Source: Candidatus Nitrosopumilus sp. (GTDB taxonomy: Archaea > Thermoproteota > Nitrososphaeria > Nitrososphaerales > Nitrosopumilaceae). Taken from it: a DNA stretch of 64,000 bases. Positions 52,065 to 60,937 of the stretch are shown one piece after another. The DNA lies in contig JAPFQF010000052.1 in assembly GCA_029255365.1 (NCBI GenBank), positions 62,001 to 126,000 of the forward strand. Direction: 5' to 3'. The position numbers and the translations under genes are program-made. The notes under the pieces were generated by a model. That model was not told where the DNA came from and made no database searches. It saw nothing but the letters and a program-made list of their open reading frames with translations. Each line of letters begins with the position of its first letter. Position 1 is the stretch's first letter.

Positions 52065-53117
52065 TTGCAAACCCATCGCTCTGCTCTTATGATTTTATCC
52101 CTTTCAATTCTGATAGGGCTTTCAGTAGTGGTGTTTTTGACAACTTTTTCTGATGCCCAATCTGAATCTAAAACATTCGTTACTCACTCAGGGGCTATAG
52201 TAACAACAACTGGCGAAATTTTAGATCCGCTATATGCTGTATCGACTGTAGATTTTGATCCAATGGGATATCTGAGGGATTTCAACTATGGGCAAGTTTC
52301 ACAATTGTCTGACGGCACTACTCTTAGAGAATTTACAATAATTGCTGAAGATGATAAAATAATGGAAGTTTCTCCTGGGATATTCTATAACGTTTGGACC
52401 TTTAATGGAACCGTCCCAGGTCCTACTATCAGGGCAACAGAAGGGGATTTACTTCGTATCAGTTTCATCAATAATGGCTCTAAAGAACACACCATACATT
52501 TTCATGGAATTCATCCGGCTGAAATGGACGGTGTCTTTGAACCCGTTGGAGGCAACGGAGGACGATTTGTATATGAATTTGAAGCCGGACCTGTTGGCGT
52601 TCACCCATACCATTGCCATGTGATGCCGCTTGAAGAACACATTGTTCATGGCCTCTACGGTGTCTTCATAGTTGATCCGAAAGAAGAACGCCCAATAGCT
52701 GATGAAATGGTGATGGTTCTAAATGGGTTGGATACCGATTTTGATACCGAAAATAATTTTTATGCTGCAAACACTATCCCGTTTTATTACCAACACCACC
52801 CTATCCAGATTAAAACCAACGAATTAATTCGAATCTATGTTGTCAATATGGTTGAGTTTGATCCTATCAACAATTTCCACCTGCATGGAAATTTGTACAA
52901 ATACTATCCAACGGGGACTGATCTTGTACCGTCATTTTACACTGATATGATTACTTTGTCACAAACTGAGCGCGGAATAATGGAATTTCAGTATGAATAT
53001 CCTGGGAAATATCTCTTTCATGCTCATAAGGTTGAATTCTCAGAAAAAGGCTGGGTTGGAATCTTTCTCGTAAATGACAATGATGAAAAAAATACGGAAT
53101 TAGACTATGGAAATTAG
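52065..53117 (+). CDS. two-domain multicopper oxidase
   Basis: This 350-residue exported oxidase has a signal sequence in residues 1-31. All four His pairs of a trinuclear copper site are visible: His145/147 (HFHG), His183/185 (HCH), His272/274 (HLHG) and His319/321 (HAHK). The type 1 copper ligand Cys184 with His192 lies in domain 1. Domain 2 lacks the Cys. This is the layout of small laccases with a type 1 site in domain 1, rather than of NirK. It may oxidise Fe(II), Mn(II), Cu(I) or organic donors. The ZIP transporter overlaps its stop by 11 nt. The start is TTG. An ATG at 52089 is an alternative. Confidence 0.88.
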   Translation: MQTHRSALMILSLSILIGLSVVVFLTTFSDAQSESKTFVTHSGAIVTTTGEILDPLYAVSTVDFDPMGYLRDFNYGQVSQLSDGTTLREFTIIAEDDKIMEVSPGIFYNVWTFNGTVPGPTIRATEGDLLRISFINNGSKEHTIHFHGIHPAEMDGVFEPVGGNGGRFVYEFEAGPVGVHPYHCHVMPLEEHIVHGLYGVFIVDPKEERPIADEMVMVLNGLDTDFDTENNFYAANTIPFYYQHHPIQIKTNELIRIYVVNMVEFDPINNFHLHGNLYKYYPTGTDLVPSFYTDMITLSQTERGIMEFQYEYPGKYLFHAHKVEFSEKGWVGIFLVNDNDEKNTELDYGN

Positions 53118-54285
53118 TAACAAATCGTCAAAAATCAAACTAATAACAAGTGGTATAATTCCATTTTTATTTCTGATTATATTGATGGCATACATTTTTG
53201 GTCCTGGTTCTGACCTGTTAGATTTAGGCATCCCACTCCCTGAAATAACTATTGAAAAAGTTGATTTTATGAATTCTGAAATTCAAGTTACTGTCAGAAA
53301 CACTGGTCCCATATCAGTCGAAGTTGCAATGGCAGACATTAATGATAGAATACAACCTGCAGCAGTTGAACCTGACAAATATTTGAATCGGTATGAAACA
53401 GCTCTGGTTAGAATTCCATTTGAATGGAATGAAGCAGAGCCATATAGAATTGGAATTACTATTGAAGATGGAACTAGATTTGAAAAAGAAATTGAAGCTG
53501 CAGCTCCTGCTATAAAACCTAGTCTGGAATTGGCATGGTTCTTTGCAATTATTGGAACCTATGTTGGAATCATTCCTGTAATGATTGGATTGTTGTGGCT
53601 TCCATTTATTAAAAGAATTAGTAAGCAAAAATATCATTTCTTTTTGGCACTGACTGTTGGACTCTTGTTGTTTTTGGGTATAGATGCTGTTGAGGAAGCA
53701 TTAGAAGTTTCTAAAGAAAATCTTGCAGATGTCTTCAATGGAGGATTACTAGTTGCTACAGTTACCATACTTTCTTTTCTTGGATTATACTATGCCGGTG
53801 AAAAATTATTAAAAACAACACAGTCATCTAGACTTACAAAACCTGTTGCTATTGCATTGATGATTTCGGTAGGAATTGGACTACATAACTTTGGTGAAGG
53901 ACTTGCAATTGGTGCAGCTGTAGGGATGGGATCTATTGCGTTTAGTACCTTTTTGATTATAGGCTTTGCCTTGCATAATACTACAGAAGGAATTGCAATT
54001 GCAGCACCCATGTCTAGAGAGAGGAAAGTGATTGGAAAACTAGCATTAATGGGACTGATAGCAGGCTCTCCTGCTATTTTTGGTGCCTGGATAGGTGGAT
54101 TTGCATACTCACCATTTTCTTCTGTAATATTCCTCTCAATTGGAGCAGGTGCAATATTTCAAGTAATTATTATCATATTGAATATGATACGAGTAGAATG
54201 TAACAATAATCTGTCAAATGCATCTGTAGTATCTGGCATATCTGTAGGACTGGTTGTAATGTATCTAACTGGAATTCTAATTTAG
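53107..54285 (+). CDS. ZIP family metal transporter with extracytoplasmic N-terminal domain
   Basis: This 392-residue protein begins with a membrane helix (residues 12-32). An Ig/CARDB-like domain of about 100 residues follows (ITIEKVDFMNSEIQVTVRNT), and then the ZIP core with about eight helices. The metal-binding helix motifs HNFGEG and HNTTEG are present. The core imports divalent metals such as Zn, Fe or Mn. The gene overlaps the multicopper oxidase, so oxidation and uptake are probably coupled at the membrane. The domain combination is unusual for ZIP proteins. Confidence 0.85.
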   Translation: MEISNKSSKIKLITSGIIPFLFLIILMAYIFGPGSDLLDLGIPLPEITIEKVDFMNSEIQVTVRNTGPISVEVAMADINDRIQPAAVEPDKYLNRYETALVRIPFEWNEAEPYRIGITIEDGTRFEKEIEAAAPAIKPSLELAWFFAIIGTYVGIIPVMIGLLWLPFIKRISKQKYHFFLALTVGLLLFLGIDAVEEALEVSKENLADVFNGGLLVATVTILSFLGLYYAGEKLLKTTQSSRLTKPVAIALMISVGIGLHNFGEGLAIGAAVGMGSIAFSTFLIIGFALHNTTEGIAIAAPMSRERKVIGKLALMGLIAGSPAIFGAWIGGFAYSPFSSVIFLSIGAGAIFQVIIIILNMIRVECNNNLSNASVVSGISVGLVVMYLTGILI

Positions 54286-55634
54286 ATAGGTTCTGGATGT
54301 ATTGTAATAACTGAATTTTTAATTTCTGCTCTGATGATATGTTCAATTTCTGATGTCAAATCATGAACTTTTTCTATTGACAAATCCTTGTTAAATGAAC
54401 AATCAATATCTATCTTGAGAATATTCTCAAACTTTAAAGATAATATTCGACCAATTTTTTTGATATCTGGATATTTTTCTAATATTGTCTTGATTTTTTC
54501 TTCTGTTTCTATATCTTCTATATTGAAATTTTCTGGAACCGTAACAAATGGTTCTAGATGAATTGTGGCATGTGTGATGTCTGGAATCTGCTCCTGAATT
54601 TTCTGTTCAACGATTTCAGAAATTTTATGGGCTGTTTCTAAATTAATTTCTCTATCTACCATCACATGCAAATTAGAATATGTTTTTCCTTTTGTTTTGT
54701 GCGTGATGACGTTGTGAACCCCTTTGACCCCCTCCACACCTTTTGCTATTTCTGAGATTTTTGCATCCAACGGCACATCTTTCCAATTTGGTTCAAAATG
54801 TATTGTTGTTGAAGCGCTTGGTATTTTCTTTTTGATATTCCTCTCTACACTGTCACTAATTTCATGTGCTTTTTCAAAACTTGTGTCACCTCTCAATGAG
54901 ATTGTAACATCTGCAAAAATTATATCGCCTGATCTTCGCATGAGTACTTGTCCTACATCGATAACTCCTTCTGATAAAATTGAAATTTCTTTAACCTTCT
55001 TTACAAGTTCTGGTGATATTACATCAGTCAAATCCAGTGCTGTTTTGTATACCAATTTCACACTTAGCGCTGCTAACAATACGCCTAAAATTAGTGCTGC
55101 GACAAAGTCTCCAAAATACAATCCATATGATACTAGGACAATTCCGACTATTGCAACTACTGTGGAGCCAAGATCCATAAATGCATGATAGAAATCTGCT
55201 TTCAGAGTTGCACCGCCAATTTTTTTAATAGATCTTCTTAAAAGAATAATTCTAAAAAAGTCAATTCCAATTGTGTATAGCCCAGCGATTATTGCAAACA
55301 ATCCTGGCAAGACACTTGGTGGTGGACTTTGTAATCTGTTGATGGATTCGTAGATAAAAAAACAAGCGATTAGAAAAATCGCTATTCCTCCAATTAATCC
55401 ACCTAATGATTCAATTTTTCCATGTCCGTACGTGTGCTCTGCATCTGGTGGTCTGATTGCTAATCTTGCTGCTAAAAGTAAAACTAGAGTTACAACACTG
55501 TCTAACAATGCATGAATACTGTCAGTGATGAGTGCTAGACTGTTTGAGATTAAGCCAAAAATTAATTCAACTAAAAATGCTGAAAATATGGCTAAAAGTG
55601 AAATCTGTAAAACTTTGGTCCTTTGAACAAACAT
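54282..55634 (-). CDS. cation diffusion facilitator (CDF) efflux transporter with tandem C-terminal domains
   Basis: This 450-residue protein has six membrane helices. The metal-site helices contain DSIHALLDS in helix 2 and HAFMD in helix 5. A cytosolic region of about 240 residues follows. It appears to hold three successive ZT-dimer-like repeats: FADVTISLRGD with TIHFEPNW, NLHVMVDREINLETAHKISE with TIHLEPF, and DIDCSFNKDLSIEKVHDL with TIHPEP. Usual CDF proteins have one such domain. It exports Zn, Fe, Mn or similar ions and faces the ZIP gene tail to tail with a 4-nt overlap. Confidence 0.88.
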   Translation of the reverse strand: MFVQRTKVLQISLLAIFSAFLVELIFGLISNSLALITDSIHALLDSVVTLVLLLAARLAIRPPDAEHTYGHGKIESLGGLIGGIAIFLIACFFIYESINRLQSPPPSVLPGLFAIIAGLYTIGIDFFRIILLRRSIKKIGGATLKADFYHAFMDLGSTVVAIVGIVLVSYGLYFGDFVAALILGVLLAALSVKLVYKTALDLTDVISPELVKKVKEISILSEGVIDVGQVLMRRSGDIIFADVTISLRGDTSFEKAHEISDSVERNIKKKIPSASTTIHFEPNWKDVPLDAKISEIAKGVEGVKGVHNVITHKTKGKTYSNLHVMVDREINLETAHKISEIVEQKIQEQIPDITHATIHLEPFVTVPENFNIEDIETEEKIKTILEKYPDIKKIGRILSLKFENILKIDIDCSFNKDLSIEKVHDLTSEIEHIIRAEIKNSVITIHPEPI

Positions 55635-55713
55635 TTTCCTCCTTTTTGATAATTTAATCCCGTATTACAGTTTTCTAAGAAGAAATGATGCGACAACATT
55701 ATCTGTGAGATAA

Positions 55714-56074
55714 ATGGATTTTAGGTATATGTTGGATTGGAAATGTCTTGCTTTAGTGGCAACTTTTTCAATAATATTGCTAATTCCAATTATTGATGCT
55801 GAGGCGTCAAGTAATCCAAACCTGTTTGTCTCTGCCGAAAATTCACAATTTGACAATCATTTTTCTGGTTCTATGGTAATTGAAGTTGTAATCAATGATT
55901 CTAATCTACATGATACTGATGAGGGGAAAGGGGAACCAGATGTGACAATTAATGGAAAATCCTTGCGAATGGTTCAAAAATAATGCAAAATGGTGGGCAA
56001 ATAACCAAATCACTGATGAAGACTTTGTAAAATCAATTCAATACTTGGTAAAAAAAGGCATCCTTAGAATATAA
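55714..56074 (+). pseudogene. decayed thaumarchaeal surface protein: N-terminus and C-terminus in different frames
   Basis: The first frame (55714-55983, 89 codons) has a signal peptide and the start of a thaumarchaeal extracellular domain (NLFVSAENSQF, DTDEGKGEPDVT, NGKSLRMVQ), then stops. A second frame, open from 55946 to 56074, encodes the typical C-terminal module EWFKNNAKWWANNQITDEDF followed by VKSIQYLVKKGILRI. The second frame is +1 relative to the first. The two ends belong to one type of large secreted protein whose middle is missing. The overlap gaatggttcaa at 55967-55977 is read as RMVQ in one frame and EWFK in the other. Confidence 0.72.
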
Positions 56075-56097
56075 TCTGGTCAATTTTTGTTTCGTTG

Positions 56098-56110
56098 AAA
56101 ATATAAATAC
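56098..56110 (+). promoter_or_regulatory. TATA-like box of the proline-repeat surface protein gene
   Basis: The sequence aaaatataaatac lies about 30 bp before the start of the next gene and is a strong match to an archaeal TATA box. Confidence 0.45.
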
Positions 56111-56134
56111 CTCCAGCCATGAGTCAAATTGAAA

Positions 56135-57112
56135 ATGAGGCTTGTCGGATTCTTAGCATTTGCTTTGCTGTCTATTTCAATTCTCTCTTACGGTGTTAGT
56201 GGTACCGCTTTCGCAGCACATCACAGTGATCCTAACCCTGCATTGCCAATATCTTCCAACACTGAAATCTATACAAATGGTGCAGGTGTAACAATTTCTG
56301 GCACTATCAAAAATTACGATTCTTCATCACTGACTGCCGGTGCAGTTACTTACACAGTCGTATCCCCCACAGATAGCTTTGTGGCTATTGGACAACTGAT
56401 GCCGAATTCTGATGGTTCTTTTAAATTTAATTTTATAGCTGGTGGTGTATTATGGAAAACAAATGGTGATTATCCTATTAGTGTAAAATATGGCCCAGAT
56501 GATTCTGAAATTACTGTAAAATATGTTGGTGGAGAACAAGTAATCAGTGAACCAGAGCCAACACCTAAACCAGAGCCAACACCTAAACCAGAGCCAACAC
56601 CTGAACCAGAGCCAACACCTGAACCAGAGCCAACACCTGAACCAACACCAGAGCCGGAACCAACATGTGGAGCCGGAACTGCACTGGTCAATGGAATTTG
56701 CCAAGTTGTAAAAACTGAAGAACCAAAAGGTGGCGGTTGCTTAATTGCGACAGCAGCATATGGCTCTGAATTGGCACCACAAGTTCAATTCCTTAGAGAG
56801 ATTAGGGACAATACCGTGATGAGTACTTCATCTGGTGCAGCATTTATGTCTGGATTTAACCAATTATACTATTCATTCTCACCAACAATTGCTGACATGG
56901 AAAGGGAAAATCCAATGTTTAAAGAAGCAGTTAGAGCATTTATCACTCCGATGGTTTCAACATTATCCATAATGACTTTGGCTGATGGCGGTTCAGAAGT
57001 TGAAGTTCTAGGGTTGGGAATTTCTGTAATTGCTCTGAACTTGGGAATGTATATTGCAGCACCAGCACTGATTGGATTCAAAGTTAACAAGATTATCAAA
57101 TCAAGAAAATAA
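56135..57112 (+). CDS. secreted surface protein with Pro-Glu-Pro-Thr repeats and CFI-box-like C-terminal region
   Basis: This exported protein of about 325 residues has a signal peptide ([20 protein letters not shown], cleaved near AFA-AHH) and a beta-sandwich domain (to about residue 135). A rigid proline repeat region of about 39 residues ([11 protein letters not shown] and variants) follows, with a small [13 protein letters not shown] loop. The C-terminal region begins [18 protein letters not shown] and includes a final membrane helix. The [11 protein letters not shown] motif is the signature of CFI-box proteins, thought to be processed or anchored at the cell surface. The ATG at 56135 is preferred to the TTG at 56129. 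Confidence 0.8.
   Translation: MRLVGFLAFALLSISILSYGVSGTAFAAHHSDPNPALPISSNTEIYTNGAGVTISGTIKNYDSSSLTAGAVTYTVVSPTDSFVAIGQLMPNSDGSFKFNFIAGGVLWKTNGDYPISVKYGPDDSEITVKYVGGEQVISEPEPTPKPEPTPKPEPTPEPEPTPEPEPTPEPTPEPEPTCGAGTALVNGICQVVKTEEPKGGGCLIATAAYGSELAPQVQFLREIRDNTVMSTSSGAAFMSGFNQLYYSFSPTIADMERENPMFKEAVRAFITPMVSTLSIMTLADGGSEVEVLGLGISVIALNLGMYIAAPALIGFKVNKIIKSRK
56549..56665 (+). repeat. 18-bp tandem repeat coding for PEPTP(K/E)
   Basis: Five near-identical 18-bp units of the form (g/a)aaccagagccaacacct run from 56549 to 56638, followed by a shortened and diverged unit to 56665. Units differ only at the first codon (gaa or aaa). The array is in frame within the surface protein gene. Its near identity at DNA level suggests recent expansion and likely length variation between strains. 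Confidence 0.9.
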
Positions 57113-57159
57113 TCTAGTTTCACTCTAGGTTATTATACTGAAACCCGCTACGATATTTC

Positions 57160-57483
57160 ATGCATATCGAATATGAAGAATTTGAATCCGTTGAAGATCT
57201 TCTTATGTATATGGCATCAGCAGCCCCGCCAATGAAAAATACAATGCCAATTAATTCTTACAAAGGCAATGTAATGTCATTTATTCCACTTGGTTCTGCC
57301 ACTGGAGAAACATATCTTATGCTTTATGCAAAGGGTTCACTTGAATCTGGAATTTATGAATTTGATGTATCATCAAAGTCTTTCAAAAAAGTTGCATCTA
57401 TAGAGCGGGCAGACAAAGTCTACTTTATTTCTATAACCCCGATCCGAAACACTATAGCCGATTTTGCTATTGAAAATCTATAG
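57160..57483 (+). CDS. conserved hypothetical protein
   Basis: This 107-residue soluble protein is acidic at the N-terminus (HIEYEEFESVEDLLMYM) and beta-rich after residue 35. I recognise no family. There is no signal peptide, metal motif or membrane helix. It converges on the radical SAM gene with a 6-nt overlap at the 3' ends. Confidence 0.6.
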   Translation: MHIEYEEFESVEDLLMYMASAAPPMKNTMPINSYKGNVMSFIPLGSATGETYLMLYAKGSLESGIYEFDVSSKSFKKVASIERADKVYFISITPIRNTIADFAIENL

Positions 57484-59058
57484 CTTCTTTGTCTGAATTC
57501 TGGGTGCAGTTACAGACCTACTTCTTGCATACTTGTCAATAATTTCATCCGGGGTTCTTCCGTTGAAAAGATCTTTGCACAATCCACGCAAATATCTCAT
57601 AATTGCCCAAGTTCCTGCTTTGAGAATCCCGTACATGAATACCTTCATCGGTCCACCGTATGTCTTGTTTCTGAGTATAATCGGAATGATATCATTAATG
57701 ACGCGCAAGTTGTTTTCCCAGCATTTCCAAAACAGTGTAAACTGTGCTTCATTCAAGTTTCCAAAATGCATCGAATTCTTTTCACTAAAGTCTTGGTAGA
57801 GCAAGGGTGCCACCAAACCTCTAAAGTTCATTTCTCTAAAGTCACTCATCATATCTATTGTAAACTGAACATCGTCTGGCGTTTCATCAGGCCAACCAAT
57901 GATGATCGTAGCAGCTGGAAACCAGTGATTCTCATTAAGAATTTTTGCTCCCTCTCTAACAACGCTGCCCCATTCTTCAGGTGCAAATGGTTTTGTTTTA
58001 ACTCCGAGGTGCTTCTTTACCATTGCTGGCGACACTGTTTCAATTCCAAGGTTAGTTGCAAGCCATCTTCCAGTTCTATCCTGCTCGTTAATGTGGGAAA
58101 TCTGCTGCATCAATGTGGGGTCTGCTGCGACTGCTGAAAATGTCATGTGTGTGGTTCCAATGAAATTTGCGCCCAGTCCTTTGAGCCCTTTCCACAAATC
58201 AACAATGGCGTCTCTGTTTGGAACAAAGTCTCTATTGTCACACCCATAAAGCAGCATTTCATCCGAATGCAACCAAATAGAATCGAAACCATAATCTAAG
58301 TTAACTTTAGCCTCGTGCTGCAATCTTTCCAATGGGAGATCCTTTTTTGATCTTTTGTTTACGTCGCAAAAGTCACATCCTCTTCCACAACCGCGCATTG
58401 CTTCAATCAATGAATTAATTGTGGGGCCTTCGATTATTGGAATGTTTTCAAGATTCCTCACAAAACAATGCATCAGTTCTGGCGCATCGTTTTTTTCCAA
58501 ATCTTGGAATAAATCCACCGCTAGTTCATCTGCTTCCCCAACAACAACTGTGTCAATTCCATGTATTTTCATTCTGTCTGATTTTGCTAATTCCCATGCC
58601 CCGTTACCTCCCACCACAACTTTGAAATCATATTTCTTTTTTAGCTGAATGATGTCGGCACACATTTTTTTGAATTTCATTGCAACGTAAGATAATTTTT
58701 CTGGAGACATTGTTGTAGTGACTGGGGCCATTCCTAGTGGATCCATGACGTTAATTCCAACAACTTTGGTGTCTGGCCCTATTGATTTGCTAAGCATTTC
58801 GGGATGAGCCATGAATACATCTTCTCTTTTGTATCCGCCTTGAATCAAAGAACTCTCAATTCTTCTTAATCCGACCTGTGCGACTTTGACCTCGCCTGTA
58901 ATCGGGTCGGTTTCGACTGAAGGACAGAATACTTTATCAAAAACCCATTCCGGTAGGACCTCATATGGACCACATGCAATGAATCCATAAAGAAAATTTC
59001 CCCTGTAATTTGTCATTAAACTACGATCAGCAGTTAGTACAACACGTTTTCCAGCCAA
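57478..59058 (-). CDS. radical SAM protein with B12-binding-like N-terminal domain
   Basis: This 526-residue protein combines a Rossmann-like N-terminal domain (VVVGGNGAWELA, IDTVVVGEADE, as in cobalamin-binding radical SAM enzymes) and a radical SAM core with the cluster motif CGRGCDFC (CxxxCxxC) near residue 228. The DxHxxG cobalamin-ligand motif is not seen. Family relatives perform methylations or C-C bond formation on unreactive carbon. Archaeal lipid enzymes such as the GDGT ring synthases belong to this broad group, but nothing here assigns that function. It lies downstream of larB on the same strand. Confidence 0.82.
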   Translation of the reverse strand: MAGKRVVLTADRSLMTNYRGNFLYGFIACGPYEVLPEWVFDKVFCPSVETDPITGEVKVAQVGLRRIESSLIQGGYKREDVFMAHPEMLSKSIGPDTKVVGINVMDPLGMAPVTTTMSPEKLSYVAMKFKKMCADIIQLKKKYDFKVVVGGNGAWELAKSDRMKIHGIDTVVVGEADELAVDLFQDLEKNDAPELMHCFVRNLENIPIIEGPTINSLIEAMRGCGRGCDFCDVNKRSKKDLPLERLQHEAKVNLDYGFDSIWLHSDEMLLYGCDNRDFVPNRDAIVDLWKGLKGLGANFIGTTHMTFSAVAADPTLMQQISHINEQDRTGRWLATNLGIETVSPAMVKKHLGVKTKPFAPEEWGSVVREGAKILNENHWFPAATIIIGWPDETPDDVQFTIDMMSDFREMNFRGLVAPLLYQDFSEKNSMHFGNLNEAQFTLFWKCWENNLRVINDIIPIILRNKTYGGPMKVFMYGILKAGTWAIMRYLRGLCKDLFNGRTPDEIIDKYARSRSVTAPRIQTKKL

Positions 59059-59117
59059 TCATCCATCTTCTTCTTGGCATGTTATATATCGTTTACGAGG
59101 TTTATTGGTTTGAAATT

Positions 59118-59900
59118 CTAGCCTGAATGATTTTTTCTGATTGTCCTGTTTGCAATATTTGCAGCTATCCCTCCAGCAGCTATCCCGTTGTCGATATTTA
59201 CAACTGACAATCCTAGTGAGCAACTTTGAAGCATTGATGCGAGAGCAGCTATCCCTTTCCCGCCATATCCGTATCCTACCGAAGTTGGAATGCCTATGAT
59301 CGGAATATCCACCAGCGTCGATACAAGCGTAGCCAAGGCACCTTCCATTCCAGCTGCAACTATGATGCAATCAACATCCTCGCTTATCATTTCTTTTAAA
59401 ATTGGAAATACCCTTTGAATCCCAGCTACTCCTACATCGTAACTTGTTATGCATTTGCAATTCATTGCTTCGCACATCAGTCTTGATTCTTCCGCAACCC
59501 CGATATCTGATGTGCCTGCAGTCATGATTCCCACTTTTCCTCCGTGGAATTTAATTGGTTTTTTAAATAATAACAATGACGATGAATTTTTTCCAGTTTT
59601 AATTTTCACTTTTAATTTCTTGGAAAAGGATAGTATTTTTGGATAGTCTTCTTTCTTGATTCTTGATATTATTACTGAATTTGTCTTCTCTAGGGTTTTT
59701 TTTGCAATTTTCTTAATTTCATCCAGTTCTTTTGTTTCTGCAAAAATTACCTCTGGAATCCCCCTTCTCTTTTGCCTGTTTATGTCAATTTTGGCAAATC
59801 CTTCTACTTCCTCAATTGAATAGAGGGACAAAAGCTTTTTTGCATTGGCTGGTAAAATTTCTCCTTTTTTTAATGACTCTAAAATTTCATCAATTTCCAT
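59118..59900 (-). CDS. larB: nickel-pincer cofactor biosynthesis protein LarB
   Basis: This 260-residue PurE-related enzyme carboxylates and hydrolyses nicotinic acid adenine dinucleotide in the first step of nickel-pincer nucleotide synthesis. Blocks matching LarB are VGIMTAGTSDIGVAEESRL, VAAGMEGALATLVSTLVD, GIPTSVGYGYGGKGIAAL and VVNIDNGIAAGG. It follows the malate dehydrogenase gene by 33 bp on the same strand and is probably co-transcribed. larC and larE lie just beyond, divergent. Confidence 0.9.
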   Translation of the reverse strand: MEIDEILESLKKGEILPANAKKLLSLYSIEEVEGFAKIDINRQKRRGIPEVIFAETKELDEIKKIAKKTLEKTNSVIISRIKKEDYPKILSFSKKLKVKIKTGKNSSSLLLFKKPIKFHGGKVGIMTAGTSDIGVAEESRLMCEAMNCKCITSYDVGVAGIQRVFPILKEMISEDVDCIIVAAGMEGALATLVSTLVDIPIIGIPTSVGYGYGGKGIAALASMLQSCSLGLSVVNIDNGIAAGGIAANIANRTIRKNHSG

Positions 59901-59933
59901 TAGTGGTTTTTCTTTGTTAGTCTAAAAAAAGGC

Positions 59934-60848
59934 TTAGATTTCGATACCTGATATGGCGCTTTTGACACTTTCAACGGCTTTATCGAATACTTTTCTTTCT
60001 TCATCGTTTAGGTCTAACTCAATAATTTTTTCCACGCCTTTCTTTCCGATAACTGCCGGAACTCCAATGGTGACATCCGAATGGCCGTATTCTCCATCAA
60101 GATAGGTTGCAACCGGAATGACTTGTTTTCTGTCTCTTACGACTGACTCAATAATTGCGGAAATTGCATTTCCTGGGGCGTGGACTGTAGCTCCTTTCAA
60201 TTCTATCACTTTGGCTGCCACCTGTTTTGTATTTAGGACCAATTCGTCTAGTTTTTCTTTTGGAAGGAAAGACGATAGGGGAATTCCTGACACTGATGAA
60301 AATCTCGGTAATGGCAACATATTTTCTCCATGTTCGCCAATTACTAACGCTCTGATGGAATCACGTGAATGTCCAGTTGCTTCATGAATGAACTGTCTGA
60401 ATCTTGATAAATCCAACATTCCTCCCATGCCAAATACCCTGCTTCTGTCAAATCCTGAAACCTTGTATGTGATGTAAGTCATGGGATCCAGTGGATTTGT
60501 TACTGGAATTATCATAGAGTCATCTGCATATTTTTTTACGTTCTCTACAACGCTCTTTACAATTGATGCGTTTATTTTCAAAAGATCCATTCTGGTCATT
60601 CCTGGTTTTCTTCCAGAACCTGCAACTACCACAACTATGTTTGATCCCTTCATATCTGCAAAATTATTTGAACCTTTTACTTCGACATCGATTCCTTGCT
60701 CGGATAACATGTGATTGATATCCATTGCTTCTCCTTGAGGAAGTCCTTCTGCTACATCAAGCAACAATATCTGATCATCTAATCGTTTTAAAGCTGAGAA
60801 CAATGCTGCATCTCCGCCTACTTTGCCCGAACCGATTATCGTAATCAT
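59934..60848 (-). CDS. mdh: malate dehydrogenase (LDH/MDH superfamily)
   Basis: This 304-residue NAD(P)-dependent enzyme has the dinucleotide loop [13 protein letters not shown], with Asp36 in LLLDVAEG suggesting NAD preference. The substrate loop [13 protein letters not shown] has the two arginines typical of malate rather than lactate enzymes. The catalytic histidine is in [12 protein letters not shown]. It sits between larC (divergent) and larB (downstream, same strand). It supplies oxaloacetate/malate interconversion. Its place among the nickel-pincer genes may be meaningful. Confidence 0.9.
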   Translation of the reverse strand: MITIIGSGKVGGDAALFSALKRLDDQILLLDVAEGLPQGEAMDINHMLSEQGIDVEVKGSNNFADMKGSNIVVVVAGSGRKPGMTRMDLLKINASIVKSVVENVKKYADDSMIIPVTNPLDPMTYITYKVSGFDRSRVFGMGGMLDLSRFRQFIHEATGHSRDSIRALVIGEHGENMLPLPRFSSVSGIPLSSFLPKEKLDELVLNTKQVAAKVIELKGATVHAPGNAISAIIESVVRDRKQVIPVATYLDGEYGHSDVTIGVPAVIGKKGVEKIIELDLNDEERKVFDKAVESVKSAISGIEI

Positions 60849-60907
60849 GAAAATTGGTGTTCATTTTGAATAATTAAATCTAATGAAATTTGCGAAACAT
60901 TAGTCGA

Positions 60908-60917
60908 ATTTATATGC
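60908..60917 (+). promoter_or_regulatory. TATA-like box of the larC-larE-desulfurase operon
   Basis: The element atttatatgc lies about 26 bp before the ATG of larC. It is well placed for a leaderless transcript of larC, larE and the cysteine desulfurase gene. Confidence 0.45.
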
Positions 60918-60937
60918 ATTTTTGATAATTTTTAATC

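Noticed and set aside
52065..53117. Multicopper oxidase as a copper nitrite reductase (NirK)
   Set aside because: All four His-x-His pairs of a trinuclear laccase-type site are present, and the segment following the type 1 Cys differs from NirK. A two-domain laccase-like assignment fits better.
56549..56665. Regular short repeats that might suggest a CRISPR array
   Set aside because: The 18-bp units are contiguous, without spacers, and lie in frame within a coding region for a proline-rich stalk.
56450..56704. Antisense frames with repeated Trp/Cys or Gly/Ser/Val over the repeat region
   Set aside because: They arise only from the reverse complement of the PEPTP repeats and have no start context or promoter.
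57478..59058. Radical SAM protein as a GDGT ring synthase (Grs) or tetraether synthase
   Set aside because: Only the general radical SAM and B12-like domain layout is shared. No residue or neighbour specific to those enzymes could be pointed to, so the specific assignment was not made.
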